Positions 16,235-26,043 of a DNA stretch of 64,000 nucleotides are shown in pieces. Every line of letters begins with the position of its first letter. The stretch's first letter is position 1. The stretch covers positions 10,758 through 74,757 of the forward strand of contig JBAXWR010000004.1 of NCBI GenBank assembly GCA_037128295.1. The letters are read 5' to 3'. Made by a program: the position numbers and the translations under genes. Source of the DNA: JAAFHB01 sp037128295 (GTDB lineage: Bacteria; Bacteroidota; Bacteroidia; Bacteroidales; Prolixibacteraceae). A model generated the notes under the pieces. It searched no databases and was not told the DNA's origin. It saw only the letters and a program-made list of their open reading frames with translations.

Positions 16235-18526
16235 ATGAAAATATTCGGGCGTTTCCTTTATTCAATAGTCGTTCTGTCCTTTATTACCCTAACTTTTTCA
16301 TGTCACAAGCCTTCAACACCATTTCGTCCAGATCCGAAAGCTATAGAAATGGATAGTTTGCTTCAAACCGCTTTGAGGAAAAGTTTAACTTCACCGGTAA
16401 TCGCTGCAGGAATTGCAAACCAAGTAGAAGAGCTTGCAAATGAAGTTCATAACGACACAATGATTGTTAAATCCCAGCTTGTAATGGGCGCAATCTTGCG
16501 TCTTGAAGGCAGAAATGAGGAGGCTTTTTCATTGTTTCAAAGTTCACTCCAATTATCCGAAAAAATTAAATACGAACATGGAATTTGCCAGTCATTGCTT
16601 GAAAGCGGTACTATTGTCTATATACAAGGCCAATATGAAAAATCGGGTGCTCTGTTTAGAAAGTCATTGGACCTGGCACAAAAAGGGATGTTTTATGAAC
16701 TGGAAGCCTCTTCATTGAATAACATTGGAAAATACTTGCACACCACGGGACGTTTCGATGAATCGGTCGATTATTATAAGCAGGCACTCGAAAAGTTTAA
16801 AATAAGTGGGGATTCACTCAATTCAGTCACTGTCTTATTGAACCTCGGGAAAACATATAACATCGACAGTGATTTTTATATGGCGCTTAAATGTTATCTT
16901 GAAGCGTTTAAGATCTGTAAAAAGAGCGATGATTATTCAAATGTTTCAGAAGTATGCAGTAATTTAGGTTCATTCTATCTCACACTCGACCAACCCGAAA
17001 TCTCCCTGGAATATCATAAAAGGGCACTTTTCTATCGGGTTCTACTCGATACACCCGAGGGACTGGCCAGTTCCTACAACAACGTCGGTAAAGTTTATCT
17101 TGTAAAAAACAATCCCGACAGTGCTTTTTTTTATTTTGGCAAATCGCTCAAGTACTGTGATCAGATTTCCTATTTGAAAGGAAAAGTAAAGGCTTTGGCC
17201 AACATTGGCAAAGTCTGTAACCTTAAATCGGAACATAAAAAGGCAAAAACCTATCTCCAACAGTCCATGGCTATCGCTGAGAAAAGTGGCTATGTTGCGG
17301 GTGTCGCAGAAGCTTTGCTTCAACTGGGGAATACATTTCTTGGCCTGAACCAAATCGATTCTGCAAAAACAGCCTTCGAAAACTCCTTATTAAAGGCCAA
17401 TTCAACGAATCTGACAGAAATAAATCATGATGCCTATTGGGGACTTTATCAGTGCTTTCTCAAAAAAAGAGATGCTGAAAAAGCTCTTGAATATTACAGG
17501 TACTTTTCACAGGCAGATAAAAAGAAGATGCAAGCTGAAAATAGTGCCAGGTTGTCGGAATTAAGAATAAACTTTGAATCTGAAAAGAAGGAAGATGATA
17601 ATGTACTTCTCCGGAAAGAGAATGAAATTAAGGAAATTACAATCAGGCAGGAGCGTTTTATTATTTCATTGTTTTTTACTGCCTTGGTATTGACAATGTT
17701 GTTGATCATCATGCTTTATACCCGATTCGAAAATAAGCGGAAAGCCAACGAACACCTCTCAATACTGAACAAAAAAATTGTAACCCAAAACATGGCACTT
17801 GAGAAACTGAACAAAGAACTCAAGAATGCCAATCGGGAAAAGGATAAAGTTTTTTCGATCATTACCCATGAATTGAGAAATCCACTTTATTGGTTTCAGA
17901 ACCTGACAGAAATGCTTTCATTGAAATACATGCAAATGCCACCTGAAAAGGTGCAAAAATCATTGGGAGCTTTGGACGAGTCAGCAAAAAATGCATTTCA
18001 CCTGATGGACAACCTGTTGCACTGGTCGCGATCACGCCTCAACCGGATCACGCCTACTATTACTGATCATTCGTTGGAAAAATTGATTCACGAATCATCC
18101 CGTATGTATGAGACTATTCTGAAACAAAAGAAAATTCAACTTATTATTGATCTGCCAAATGATTCCTTCATAAAGGTAGATACTGATTTATTTATGTGTG
18201 TTGTGCGCAACCTTGTGTCGAATGCAATCAAATACACACCCGAAAATGGAATCATCAAAATCATTGCAAGGCTTAAAAAGCAGAATTGCATCATCTCAGT
18301 AATCGATTCGGGAATTGGAATGGATCAGAAACTTAAGAAATCGATCTTTCACTCTGATAAGGAATCAACCTCGGTTGGACTGATGAACGAGAAAGGATCT
18401 GGATTTGGTTTAAAATTATGCAAGGAATTTGTAAAGATGAATAAAGGTAAGATCTGGATCGCTGACAATATTGAAAGTGGTACCTGCTTTTCCTTCACCG
18501 TGCCCTGTGTCATTACAATTAAGTAA
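16235..18526 (+). CDS. TPR-repeat sensor histidine kinase, membrane-anchored
   Basis: 763 residues. Signal-like start with a lipobox (TFSCHKP, Cys near 23), about eight tetratricopeptide repeats in the periplasmic part (roughly 60-430; for example GKYLHTTGRFDESVDYYKQA), a short coiled segment, one membrane helix at about 474-498, a cytoplasmic coiled coil, HisKA with phosphoacceptor His near 545 (IITHELRNP), then HATPase_c with N (VRNLVSNAIKY), G1 (DSGIGMD) and G2 (GSGFGLKL) boxes. All kinase boxes look intact. Together with the regulator 20 bases upstream it forms a two-component system typical of Bacteroidota. The signal sensed by the TPR part is unknown. Confidence 0.93.
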   Translation: MKIFGRFLYSIVVLSFITLTFSCHKPSTPFRPDPKAIEMDSLLQTALRKSLTSPVIAAGIANQVEELANEVHNDTMIVKSQLVMGAILRLEGRNEEAFSLFQSSLQLSEKIKYEHGICQSLLESGTIVYIQGQYEKSGALFRKSLDLAQKGMFYELEASSLNNIGKYLHTTGRFDESVDYYKQALEKFKISGDSLNSVTVLLNLGKTYNIDSDFYMALKCYLEAFKICKKSDDYSNVSEVCSNLGSFYLTLDQPEISLEYHKRALFYRVLLDTPEGLASSYNNVGKVYLVKNNPDSAFFYFGKSLKYCDQISYLKGKVKALANIGKVCNLKSEHKKAKTYLQQSMAIAEKSGYVAGVAEALLQLGNTFLGLNQIDSAKTAFENSLLKANSTNLTEINHDAYWGLYQCFLKKRDAEKALEYYRYFSQADKKKMQAENSARLSELRINFESEKKEDDNVLLRKENEIKEITIRQERFIISLFFTALVLTMLLIIMLYTRFENKRKANEHLSILNKKIVTQNMALEKLNKELKNANREKDKVFSIITHELRNPLYWFQNLTEMLSLKYMQMPPEKVQKSLGALDESAKNAFHLMDNLLHWSRSRLNRITPTITDHSLEKLIHESSRMYETILKQKKIQLIIDLPNDSFIKVDTDLFMCVVRNLVSNAIKYTPENGIIKIIARLKKQNCIISVIDSGIGMDQKLKKSIFHSDKESTSVGLMNEKGSGFGLKLCKEFVKMNKGKIWIADNIESGTCFSFTVPCVITIK

Positions 18527-18820
18527 AGAAATAATCTATGCGTCCTTATCAGTTATAAACCTTAATAATTTAGAGGTCTGTTCAACAGATTCTTCTGTAA
18601 TCGGTATGACTTAATTCTGTAATCGTTTTGTCTTGTTTTGATAAAGTTATGTTAAACAAATGGTTATGTAGAATTAACATGTACCCCACATTATATGGGT
18701 AGTTTCGTAGGTGATTTTGTAGTATCCCTGCTTTGCCTTTCCAAATTGGCGCTGTTCTTAATAATTAGCGTTTTTAAATTTTTGTTATCTGAGTTAATTG
18801 AACATTACAATAATGGCACA

Positions 18821-21316
18821 ATGAAAAATTGGAATAAAGAGATGAAATCAGAGTTCGGTACAATTCATCAAAATTCAGAAGAGTTGCTGACAAGAATCCA
18901 TGGGAATTCAGGTTTTCCAAATTCTAACGATGAAGAACTGAATTACATTTGCCATCTGGAGCGCTCACAGGTAAGTCTGCAATTAAAGGTTGAAGAACTT
19001 ATGCTCGCAAAGAAAGAGGCTGAAAAAAATGCGTCTGAAAAATATGCAGAATTGTTCCAATTGGCACCAGTTGCGTATCTTACACTTTCAAGAGAGGGCA
19101 AAATCATTGAACTAAACACTTTCGCATCTCATTTGCTTGGAATTGAATGTACACCCCTAAGAGATATTCATTTTGAATCATTTGTTGATGATGATACCAA
19201 ACCATTATTCAATCAATTCCTTCACAGAGTGTTAAACAACAATAGCATTGAAGTCTGCGAAGTTACAATATTAAAAAAAGGGAGCCTACCACAGTTTATA
19301 CGACTTACCGGAAAAGCTTCTGCAAATGCTGATCAATATTTATTGACTGCAATTAACATTGCCGAACTTAAGCGGGCAGACGAGGCTCTGATTGAAGCAG
19401 ACTGGAGGTTTTGTGCTTTGTTTGAGAACAGTCCAATTGCAGTTGCATACCATGAAATGATCTATGATGAATACAGAAAACCAGTCGATTACCGGTTTCT
19501 TGATGCCAATAAAAGCTATCGGGAGCTAACAGGAACCGACCCCCGAGGCAAAACTGTAAAACAAGCATTTCCAGATATCGAAAACGGTGTTTTTGATTGG
19601 ATCGGAACTTATGGCAAAGTGGTAAATACTGGGAAAACTATTCGCTTTGAACAATTTCTTCAATATAATAATCGATGGTATGATTGTGTTGCTTACACTT
19701 ACAAGCCAAACCATTTTGTAACTTCTTTCCTTGAAATAACAAAACGAAAAAGTGCCGAAGTAGCGCTTAAAGAGAGTGAATTAAAGTTCAGGACTGTTGC
19801 TGATCAAACGTCTGACTGGGTATATTGGATTGGTGAAGATCAACAAATTTTCTACATGTCCCCGGCCTGCAAAAAAATTACTGGTTATGATCCGGAAGAA
19901 TTCCTATCAAAACCTCAGCTAATTAAGGAAATTGTCTATTCGGGTGATTACGATTCAATCCTCAACTACAAAAATCAAATATTATTGAAGGAAAATAGGG
20001 ATAAGGTTTATGATTTGGAAATAAGGGTGGTAAGTAAAGAGGGTGCTTTGGTTTGGATCCACCATATTTCCAGTCCTATATTTAATGAGAACGGGAAATA
20101 CCTGGGAAGACGAATTAGCAACAGGGATATTACAGAAAAGAAAAAAATGATTACAGACTTGATTAAAGCGAAAGAACGGGCAGAAGAAAGTGATCGATTG
20201 ATGTCATCGTTTTTGGCCAATATGAGCCATGAAATCAGAACTCCGATGACTGGCATACTAGGATTTACAGAATTATTAAAGGAACCCAACCTTTCGGTAA
20301 AGGAGCAGATGGAATTTATTCGTATTATTGAGATAAGTGGTACACGTATGCTCAATATTATTAACGATATCATGAGCATATCAAAAGTTGAATCGGGACA
20401 AATGGAGGTATATCTATCAGAGACAAATATAAATACGCAAATTGATTACCTTTATACGTTCTTCAAACCCGAGGCAGAAAAAAAAGGTTTACAATTGTTT
20501 TTCAAAAAGACATTGTCCTCACAGGAAGCCATCCTAAAAACGGACAAGGAAAAAATCTATTCAATTTTAACGAATCTTGTCAAGAATGCGATCAAATTTA
20601 CACCTAGTGGTTCGATCGAATTTGGTTACGAAAAAAAAGATAAATACCTTGAATTTTTCATAAAGGATACTGGACCTGGAATTCGCGAGGAGCATAAGCA
20701 TTTCATTTTTGAAAGGTTCAGGCAGGGAAGTGAATCGCTTAGTCGGAATTATGAAGGTGCAGGACTTGGGTTGACAATATCCAAAGCATTTGTCGAAATG
20801 CTTGGCGGTAAAATATGGGTTGAAAGTACAGTGGGAAAAGGTTCGATATTTTATTTTACGATTCCCTATATTGCTCAAATTGAAGAAAAGAAACTCAGTA
20901 AAAGTTCTGTTAGCGCTGATAACTGCATTAAAAAACTAAAAATACTTATAGCAGAAGACAATCAAATATCCTCGATACTTCTTGGAAAAGTTATGGGCAA
21001 TTTCAGCAAAGAAGTTCTAAATGTGAACAATGGAATCGATGCAGTTGAGGTTTGTTTCAGCAATCCTGACATTGACCTTGTTTTGATGGATATTCAAATG
21101 CCCCTTATGGATGGTTATGAGGCAACCCGTTTAATCAGGAAATTCAATGCAGAAGTTGTAATTATAGCACAATCCGCGTTTGCATTAACCGGCGACCAGG
21201 AGAGGGCAATTGCAGCCGGATGCAATAGCTACATTTCAAAACCAATTCAACAAAAGCATTTAACGGAGTTAATCAGTGCATATTTTAAACAACCCGTGCC
21301 CCTCATTCTGAACTAA
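18821..21316 (+). CDS. PAS-domain hybrid histidine kinase with C-terminal receiver
   Basis: 831 residues from ATG 18821. Order: coiled N-terminal segment, three PAS-like domains (about 65-180, 190-305 and 310-430), HisKA with His near 469 (NMSHEIRTPMTGILGF), HATPase_c (LTNLVKNAIKFTPSG, KDTGPGIRE, GAGLGLTISKAF) and a receiver domain with phosphoacceptor Asp near 756 (LMDIQMPLMDGYEA). No membrane helix from this start, so probably cytoplasmic. The frame is open to an ATG at 18695, which would add a hydrophobic stretch; I prefer the later start because a near-consensus AATTTTTG promoter element lies about 35-45 bases before it. It has no output domain of its own; the phosphonate operon follows 250 bases downstream. 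Confidence 0.9.
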   Translation: MKNWNKEMKSEFGTIHQNSEELLTRIHGNSGFPNSNDEELNYICHLERSQVSLQLKVEELMLAKKEAEKNASEKYAELFQLAPVAYLTLSREGKIIELNTFASHLLGIECTPLRDIHFESFVDDDTKPLFNQFLHRVLNNNSIEVCEVTILKKGSLPQFIRLTGKASANADQYLLTAINIAELKRADEALIEADWRFCALFENSPIAVAYHEMIYDEYRKPVDYRFLDANKSYRELTGTDPRGKTVKQAFPDIENGVFDWIGTYGKVVNTGKTIRFEQFLQYNNRWYDCVAYTYKPNHFVTSFLEITKRKSAEVALKESELKFRTVADQTSDWVYWIGEDQQIFYMSPACKKITGYDPEEFLSKPQLIKEIVYSGDYDSILNYKNQILLKENRDKVYDLEIRVVSKEGALVWIHHISSPIFNENGKYLGRRISNRDITEKKKMITDLIKAKERAEESDRLMSSFLANMSHEIRTPMTGILGFTELLKEPNLSVKEQMEFIRIIEISGTRMLNIINDIMSISKVESGQMEVYLSETNINTQIDYLYTFFKPEAEKKGLQLFFKKTLSSQEAILKTDKEKIYSILTNLVKNAIKFTPSGSIEFGYEKKDKYLEFFIKDTGPGIREEHKHFIFERFRQGSESLSRNYEGAGLGLTISKAFVEMLGGKIWVESTVGKGSIFYFTIPYIAQIEEKKLSKSSVSADNCIKKLKILIAEDNQISSILLGKVMGNFSKEVLNVNNGIDAVEVCFSNPDIDLVLMDIQMPLMDGYEATRLIRKFNAEVVIIAQSAFALTGDQERAIAAGCNSYISKPIQQKHLTELISAYFKQPVPLILN

Positions 21317-21481
21317 TTAATTATGATTTTATCATTTGAGAATTTTAGTTTTAACCTTCCATTTGTTTTAGCTTAGTTCCAGAAGTCTCCGTCTATTCCA
21401 CCATTTCCCCCGAATCTCAATGCCCTTTTCCCATTTGGCCTAATCAGCTACAAATAGGATCAGAACGGGGTATTAAATCAT

Positions 21482-21542
21482 TGTAACAAAATGGTAACCG
21501 ATAATTGACCCCAGTGTAACAGGGGATCATCACTTTTGTAAC
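21482..21542 (+). promoter_or_regulatory. Pho-box-like array, six half-sites, controlling the phosphonate operon
   Basis: Six 6-base half-sites in an exact 11-bp phase: TGTAAC (21482), GGTAAC (21493), ATTGAC (21504), TGTAAC (21515), ATCATC (21526, poor), TGTAAC (21537). Four are strong. The direct repeats, five-base spacers and position just before the -7 element match the architecture of activator-type Pho boxes. The regulator is inferred; no phoB/phoR is in the window. Confidence 0.7.
21531..21538 (+). promoter_or_regulatory. Probable -7 element CACTTTTG of the phosphonate operon
   Basis: Seven of eight positions match TAnnTTTG. It begins 10 bases after the fourth half-site (21515-21520), where an activator bound in place of a -33 element would sit. 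Predicted start near 21545, a leader of about 25 bases. Confidence 0.5.
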
Positions 21543-21568
21543 GTTAAAAACATCTGAAACTTCATAAT

Positions 21569-22729
21569 ATGAGAATTTTTGCATTAGGTGGAGCCGGCAA
21601 GATTTGTCGTGAGGCGGCACTTGATATTGTCCAATTTGGAATTTTCGATCAGTTGACAATTGGTGATTTTGATGTAGATGCAGCCAAGGAAACAGCGAAA
21701 TGGCTATTTCATCCCAAAGTCGATTATGTCTTTATTGATATAAGAAGCAAAAACGATTCAATTGCTCTTTTATCTGAATATGATATAGTTATCGATGGTA
21801 CTACCATATCTCTCAATTCCCTTTCGACTGAATGTATTGCTCATGCAAATTGTCATGGAATCAACCTGAACGGATTCGGTGAGGAATACCAATTCAGCGA
21901 TATTTTCAAATCGAATGGGAAAATTATGGTCCCGGGATTTGGAATGACCCCAGGCATTACCAATATGATGGCTGTCTTTGCCTGTGACCAAATGGAGAAA
22001 GTAAACATTGTTCGGGTCAGCCATGGTGCCTTTCGCCCGATTGCCTTTTCCGGTTCTATCACCGAGACGACCATTTATGAATATGACCCGAATTTGCCCG
22101 GTCGTACCGTATTCGAAAACGGGCAATTCTTTCAGGTTCCGCCGTTTGCGCGTCCACGGGTTGTTGAACTGCCGCAACCATATGGTAAAACCCTACAATA
22201 TATTATACCTCATTCTGAAACATTCACATTGGCAAAATACCTTGAGAACAAAGGGGTTGAATTGATTGAGGTTCGTGGAACATGGCCTGTTGAGAATATG
22301 TTGCTGATAAAAGCACTGTATAATTATGGGTTTTTGAACAACCCACAAATAACTCTTGATGGCCATGAGTTCGGAATTATGGATGCCATCAGCGAATACC
22401 TTCAAAAATCGGATAAAGGTAAATCAACAGAATTATTTGGTTATTCACTTCATGTTGAAGTGGAGGGTATTAAAAAAGGAAAGTTGGTACGACTAACATT
22501 GACACATACACACCCATCTTCTGATGGTTCAAATCCAAAATGGAAAGGTTTAAGGGCTTATACCAGAAATGTAGGAATCCCCATGAGCATTGCGGCTCAA
22601 TTGATTGCGCAAGGAAAATACAAAGGAGAAGGCGCATTGTATCCTGAGTTTGTTTTCAACCCCGTAACCGTTTTTGAAGAATTGGCCAAAAGACAAATTT
22701 ATATTCATGTTGAAGAAGAAATAATCTGA
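21569..22729 (+). CDS. Saccharopine dehydrogenase-like NAD(P)-dependent oxidoreductase of the phosphonate operon
   Basis: 386-residue protein with an N-terminal Rossmann fold (LGGAGKICREAA at 6-17, TIGDFD after strand 2, DIVIDGTTISLN) and a substrate domain containing PGFGMTPGITNMMA, as in saccharopine dehydrogenases. That superfamily forms or splits secondary amines (opine-type C-N bonds). It is the first gene of the Pho-type operon and ends five bases before phnX. Hence a role on an aminophosphonate is likely, for instance oxidative cleavage of an N-substituted 2-aminoethylphosphonate, or reversible amination of phosphonoacetaldehyde. No such activity can be read from the sequence, so this is the least understood enzyme of the pathway. 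Confidence 0.85.
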   Translation: MRIFALGGAGKICREAALDIVQFGIFDQLTIGDFDVDAAKETAKWLFHPKVDYVFIDIRSKNDSIALLSEYDIVIDGTTISLNSLSTECIAHANCHGINLNGFGEEYQFSDIFKSNGKIMVPGFGMTPGITNMMAVFACDQMEKVNIVRVSHGAFRPIAFSGSITETTIYEYDPNLPGRTVFENGQFFQVPPFARPRVVELPQPYGKTLQYIIPHSETFTLAKYLENKGVELIEVRGTWPVENMLLIKALYNYGFLNNPQITLDGHEFGIMDAISEYLQKSDKGKSTELFGYSLHVEVEGIKKGKLVRLTLTHTHPSSDGSNPKWKGLRAYTRNVGIPMSIAAQLIAQGKYKGEGALYPEFVFNPVTVFEELAKRQIYIHVEEEII

Positions 22730-22734
22730 ATATC

Positions 22735-23529
22735 ATGCAGAAATTGAATAACATAAAAGCAGTCATCTTTGACTGGGCCGGAACAATAATCGACTATGGA
22801 TGTATGGCGCCTACCCAGGTATTCGTTCAGGTTTATAAATCAAAAGGAGTTTTTCTAAGTAATGAAGAGGCTCGGGGACCAATGGGATTGGCAAAGAAGG
22901 ATCATATTCGGGAATTGATGCAGTTGGGCTCCATTCAAAAACAATGGATGATTAGATTCAGGCGATACCCAACTGAAGCCGACATCGAATCAATATACGC
23001 TGAACTGGAGCCTGTTCTTTCAAATATCGTTAAAAACTATACCGCTCCGATCCAGGGTGCTATTGAACTCATCAACTTGCTTAAATCTCAGGGAATAAAA
23101 GTAGGTACTACGACAGGATATGTTGCTGAAATGATGGACAATATATTACCGATTACCACAGCATTGGGCTTGTTGCCAGACGCCGTTGTGAATTCATCAG
23201 AAGTCTCATCAGGAAGGCCTTATCCCTGGATGATCTACCGTAACTGCGAAAAGATGAATGTTTTCCCATTGAGTAAAATGGTTAAAATCGGTGATACAGT
23301 TGCCGATATCCAGGAAGGTGTAAATGCGGGGATGTGGACAATTGGGTTAACAAAATCGGGAAACGAACTTGGATTATCAATTGCTGAAACTCAAAAGGCA
23401 GATCCTGTTTGGCTTCAGGAAAAAATCGCTATTGCCGAACAGAAGTTGCTGGATGCAGGTGCTGATTATGTGGCCGATGGGGTTTGGGATTGCTTACCTA
23501 TCCTTTATGAAATTGACAATCTGATCTAA
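22735..23529 (+). CDS. phnX: Phosphonoacetaldehyde hydrolase (phosphonatase)
   Basis: HAD-superfamily enzyme that splits the carbon-phosphorus bond of phosphonoacetaldehyde into acetaldehyde and phosphate. 264 residues, the standard length. The nucleophile motif FDWAGTIIDYG (Asp13) is the phosphonatase form of DxDGT, and MGLAKKDHIRE (residues 50-60) holds the Schiff-base lysine Lys54 that distinguishes PhnX from other HAD phosphatases. TTTGY (motif II) and KIGDTVADIQEG (motif IV) are intact. Substrate comes from PhnW, and probably from the PbfA-like lyase, both in this operon. Confidence 0.97.
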   Translation: MQKLNNIKAVIFDWAGTIIDYGCMAPTQVFVQVYKSKGVFLSNEEARGPMGLAKKDHIRELMQLGSIQKQWMIRFRRYPTEADIESIYAELEPVLSNIVKNYTAPIQGAIELINLLKSQGIKVGTTTGYVAEMMDNILPITTALGLLPDAVVNSSEVSSGRPYPWMIYRNCEKMNVFPLSKMVKIGDTVADIQEGVNAGMWTIGLTKSGNELGLSIAETQKADPVWLQEKIAIAEQKLLDAGADYVADGVWDCLPILYEIDNLI

Positions 23530-23557
23530 ATCAGGAATTCTAAATAATACTTTAAGA

Positions 23558-24892
23558 ATGACAAAAGCAATTTCTCCTGCCATGAGAAAATGGCGTATTC
23601 AAATATTTGCAGTCACATGGCTGGCATATTTCGGGATGTATTTTTGCCGCAAGAATTTCAGCGTTGTTATGCCCGTGATGAGTCGGGAGTTAGGTACCTC
23701 AAAGGAGGAATTTGCGTTTGTAATAACCATTTACAGTATCATGTATATGTTGGGTCAGTTTCTGAGTGGCTATCTGAGCGACCGGAACGGTCCACGGCTT
23801 ATTGTTGGGATTGGCCTATTGATTGCAGTCATTTCAAATCTCCTGATGGGCTGGATGGGAACTATGGGTTCTTTCGTTTTTTTAATGGGATTGAATGGAT
23901 TTGGACAATCTACGGGTTGGTCAGGACTTGTCAAAAACCTGACACCCTGGTTCAAAAAGAAGGAACGCGGCGTGATGATGTCATTCTGGTCAACCTGTTA
24001 TGTAATTGGAGGAGTAGCCGCAACTGCATTTGCTACTTATTGGCTCACCAATCAGCAATTCCTTTCAGAATATTCGTGGAAAAGGGCATTCCTTGCTCCG
24101 GCAGTTCTTTTATTGGTTATTTCAATCTTTTACATCGTGTTTGACCGGAATAATCCAACGGATGTAGGATTGGAGACATTTGAAAAAAACGGGATCACAA
24201 AAAAAGGTAAGAGAAAGGATAAAGAGGCTCAGATGGCTGTATTAAAAAATGGCGCTGTCTGGATTGCTGCAGCCATGTACTTCTTTTTAAAATTTACCCG
24301 TTATGCATTTCTTTTCTGGCTCCCCCTGTACCTTTCGGAGGCACTTTTCTATTCCGACCAGCAGGCAGGATATACCTCAATGGCTTATGAAGCATTCGGG
24401 TTTCTGGGAGTCCTGGCGGCAGGTTTTGCTTCCGATTATTTATTTAAAGCACGCCGGTTTCCCATCAGTTCGATAATGCTTTTTGGATTGGCCATCGTTT
24501 TGTTTTTGCAGCCTTATCTAAGTCCATTGGGAAATGTTCCCACTATTATTTCGATCGGGCTTATTGGGTTTTTCACTTATGGTCCAGACTCGCTAATGTC
24601 GGGTGCTGCTGCGATGGATATGGGAAAAAACCATGGTGCAGCTTTGTCTGCAGGTTTGATCAATGGTGTAGGTTCTGCAGGTCAATTGTTGTCGCCCTTT
24701 GCCGTTGCATATGTTTCCCAAAAATATGGATGGAACGCATTGTTTGAGGTATTCGTCATAGTAGCCTTAATTGCAGCTTTCCTGTTAATCTTTAAATGGA
24801 ATTATGGAACTGAAAATCAATCTGATGAATCACCAGAATTATCCTCACACCCTGATGAGGAATATGTAGAACTGGGTCTGACAACCAAGTAA
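23558..24892 (+). CDS. MFS transporter of the organophosphate:phosphate antiporter (OPA) family, probable phosphonate importer
   Basis: 444 residues with 12 predicted membrane helices. The YFCRKNFSVVMP segment in helix 1 carries the substrate-phosphate Arg typical of GlpT/UhpT, and GYLSDRNGPR is the MFS loop 2-3 motif. Known OPA proteins exchange glycerol-3-phosphate or hexose phosphates for phosphate. Lying between phnX and phnW, it most likely carries 2-aminoethylphosphonate or a derivative across the inner membrane, with SusC/SusD doing the outer membrane step. C-terminal tail is acidic and cytoplasmic. No ABC-type phosphonate transporter (PhnCDE, PhnSTUV) is present here. Confidence 0.9.
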   Translation: MTKAISPAMRKWRIQIFAVTWLAYFGMYFCRKNFSVVMPVMSRELGTSKEEFAFVITIYSIMYMLGQFLSGYLSDRNGPRLIVGIGLLIAVISNLLMGWMGTMGSFVFLMGLNGFGQSTGWSGLVKNLTPWFKKKERGVMMSFWSTCYVIGGVAATAFATYWLTNQQFLSEYSWKRAFLAPAVLLLVISIFYIVFDRNNPTDVGLETFEKNGITKKGKRKDKEAQMAVLKNGAVWIAAAMYFFLKFTRYAFLFWLPLYLSEALFYSDQQAGYTSMAYEAFGFLGVLAAGFASDYLFKARRFPISSIMLFGLAIVLFLQPYLSPLGNVPTIISIGLIGFFTYGPDSLMSGAAAMDMGKNHGAALSAGLINGVGSAGQLLSPFAVAYVSQKYGWNALFEVFVIVALIAAFLLIFKWNYGTENQSDESPELSSHPDEEYVELGLTTK

Positions 24893-24917
24893 TAAATAAA
24901 ATAAAATTTCATAGAAT

Positions 24918-26021
24918 ATGGACAATAAACTGTTTACTCCAGGCCCTTTAAATACAAAACGATCGGTGAAGAAAGCCATGCTTCACGATATGGGGTCGCG
25001 AGACAAAGAATTTTTGGAGGTTGTAGAAAAAATCCGCTGTGAACTGCTCGAAATTGCAGGTGTGAGCCGTGATGAGGGGTACGATTCGGTTTTGATGCAA
25101 GGATCCGGAACATTTGGAGTGGAATCTGTCATTTCAACAGTTATTCCAGAATATGGCCATTTACTGTTGATTTCAAATGGTGCATACGGTGACCGGATCG
25201 GAAATATGACCCATGTTTACGAGATCAAAACGACAACACTAAATTATAAGGAAAATGTAGTACCATCTTATCTCGATGTGGAAGATGCGCTGAAAAAAGA
25301 TGATTCAATTACCCATGTGGCTTTGGTACATTGTGAAACCACCACTGGCATTTTCAACGACATCGAAAATGTAGGATATATAGCTCGAAAATACAATAAA
25401 CAGTTTATTGTTGATGCAATGAGCAGTTTTGGAGCAGTTCCCATTGATTTAAAGGGAATTGGCATTGATTTTTTAATATCTTCATCCAATAAATGTATTG
25501 AAGGAGTACCTGGGTTTTCTTTTGTCATCTTTAAAACCAGCTCACTTATTAGTTGTAAGGGCAGTGCCAGAACCGTCTCGCTTGATCTTTACAATCAATG
25601 GATGTATATGAAGAATAGTAATCAATTCCGGTTTACTCCCCCAATTCAGTCCATTCTGGCATTCAATCAGGCCCTAGAGGAGCTAAAACTTGAAGGTGGT
25701 GTCCGGAAACGATCGGAACGCTATCAACAGAATTACAACAGTTTAATCGAAGGAACCGAAGCACTTGGCTTAACAACTTATCTTGCTAAAAAGGATCAGG
25801 GATACATCATCACCTCTTTTCTGTTTCCAAAACACCCGAATTTCGATTTTACCTTATTTTACGAAAAATTACACGGACGGGGACAAGTCATCTATCAGGG
25901 AAAATTGTCGGATACAGATTGCTTCCGCATCGGCAATATTGGCCAGCTTTATCTGGAAGATATTGATAGACTGATTGATGCAATACAAGAAGTGCTACTT
26001 GAAATGGGGGTCCCGGTATAA
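24918..26021 (+). CDS. phnW: 2-aminoethylphosphonate:pyruvate aminotransferase
   Basis: Class V PLP aminotransferase converting 2-aminoethylphosphonate and pyruvate to phosphonoacetaldehyde and alanine. 367 residues, as usual. Features of PhnW: the LFTPGPLNT start, LMQGSGTFGVES (59-70) for cofactor phosphate binding, HCETTTGI (138-145), VDAMSSFG with Asp166, and the PLP lysine Lys192 in SSSNKCIEGVPGF. It is 25 bases after the transporter gene. A weaker Pho-type repeat follows its stop, so the genes beyond may also have their own promoter. Confidence 0.97.
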   Translation: MDNKLFTPGPLNTKRSVKKAMLHDMGSRDKEFLEVVEKIRCELLEIAGVSRDEGYDSVLMQGSGTFGVESVISTVIPEYGHLLLISNGAYGDRIGNMTHVYEIKTTTLNYKENVVPSYLDVEDALKKDDSITHVALVHCETTTGIFNDIENVGYIARKYNKQFIVDAMSSFGAVPIDLKGIGIDFLISSSNKCIEGVPGFSFVIFKTSSLISCKGSARTVSLDLYNQWMYMKNSNQFRFTPPIQSILAFNQALEELKLEGGVRKRSERYQQNYNSLIEGTEALGLTTYLAKKDQGYIITSFLFPKHPNFDFTLFYEKLHGRGQVIYQGKLSDTDCFRIGNIGQLYLEDIDRLIDAIQEVLLEMGVPV

Positions 26022-26043
26022 ACCAAATAATAATTCATCAAAC

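Noticed and set aside
18695..18820. Possible N-terminal membrane segment of the PAS hybrid kinase
   Set aside because: The frame is open, but the hydrophobic stretch has no family counterpart I know, and a promoter-like AATTTTTG falls inside it. Kept out of the gene; a longer start is still possible.
23590..24144. Second-frame ORF inside the OPA transporter gene
   Set aside because: Same strand, other frame, random-like sequence; the transporter frame has full family motifs.
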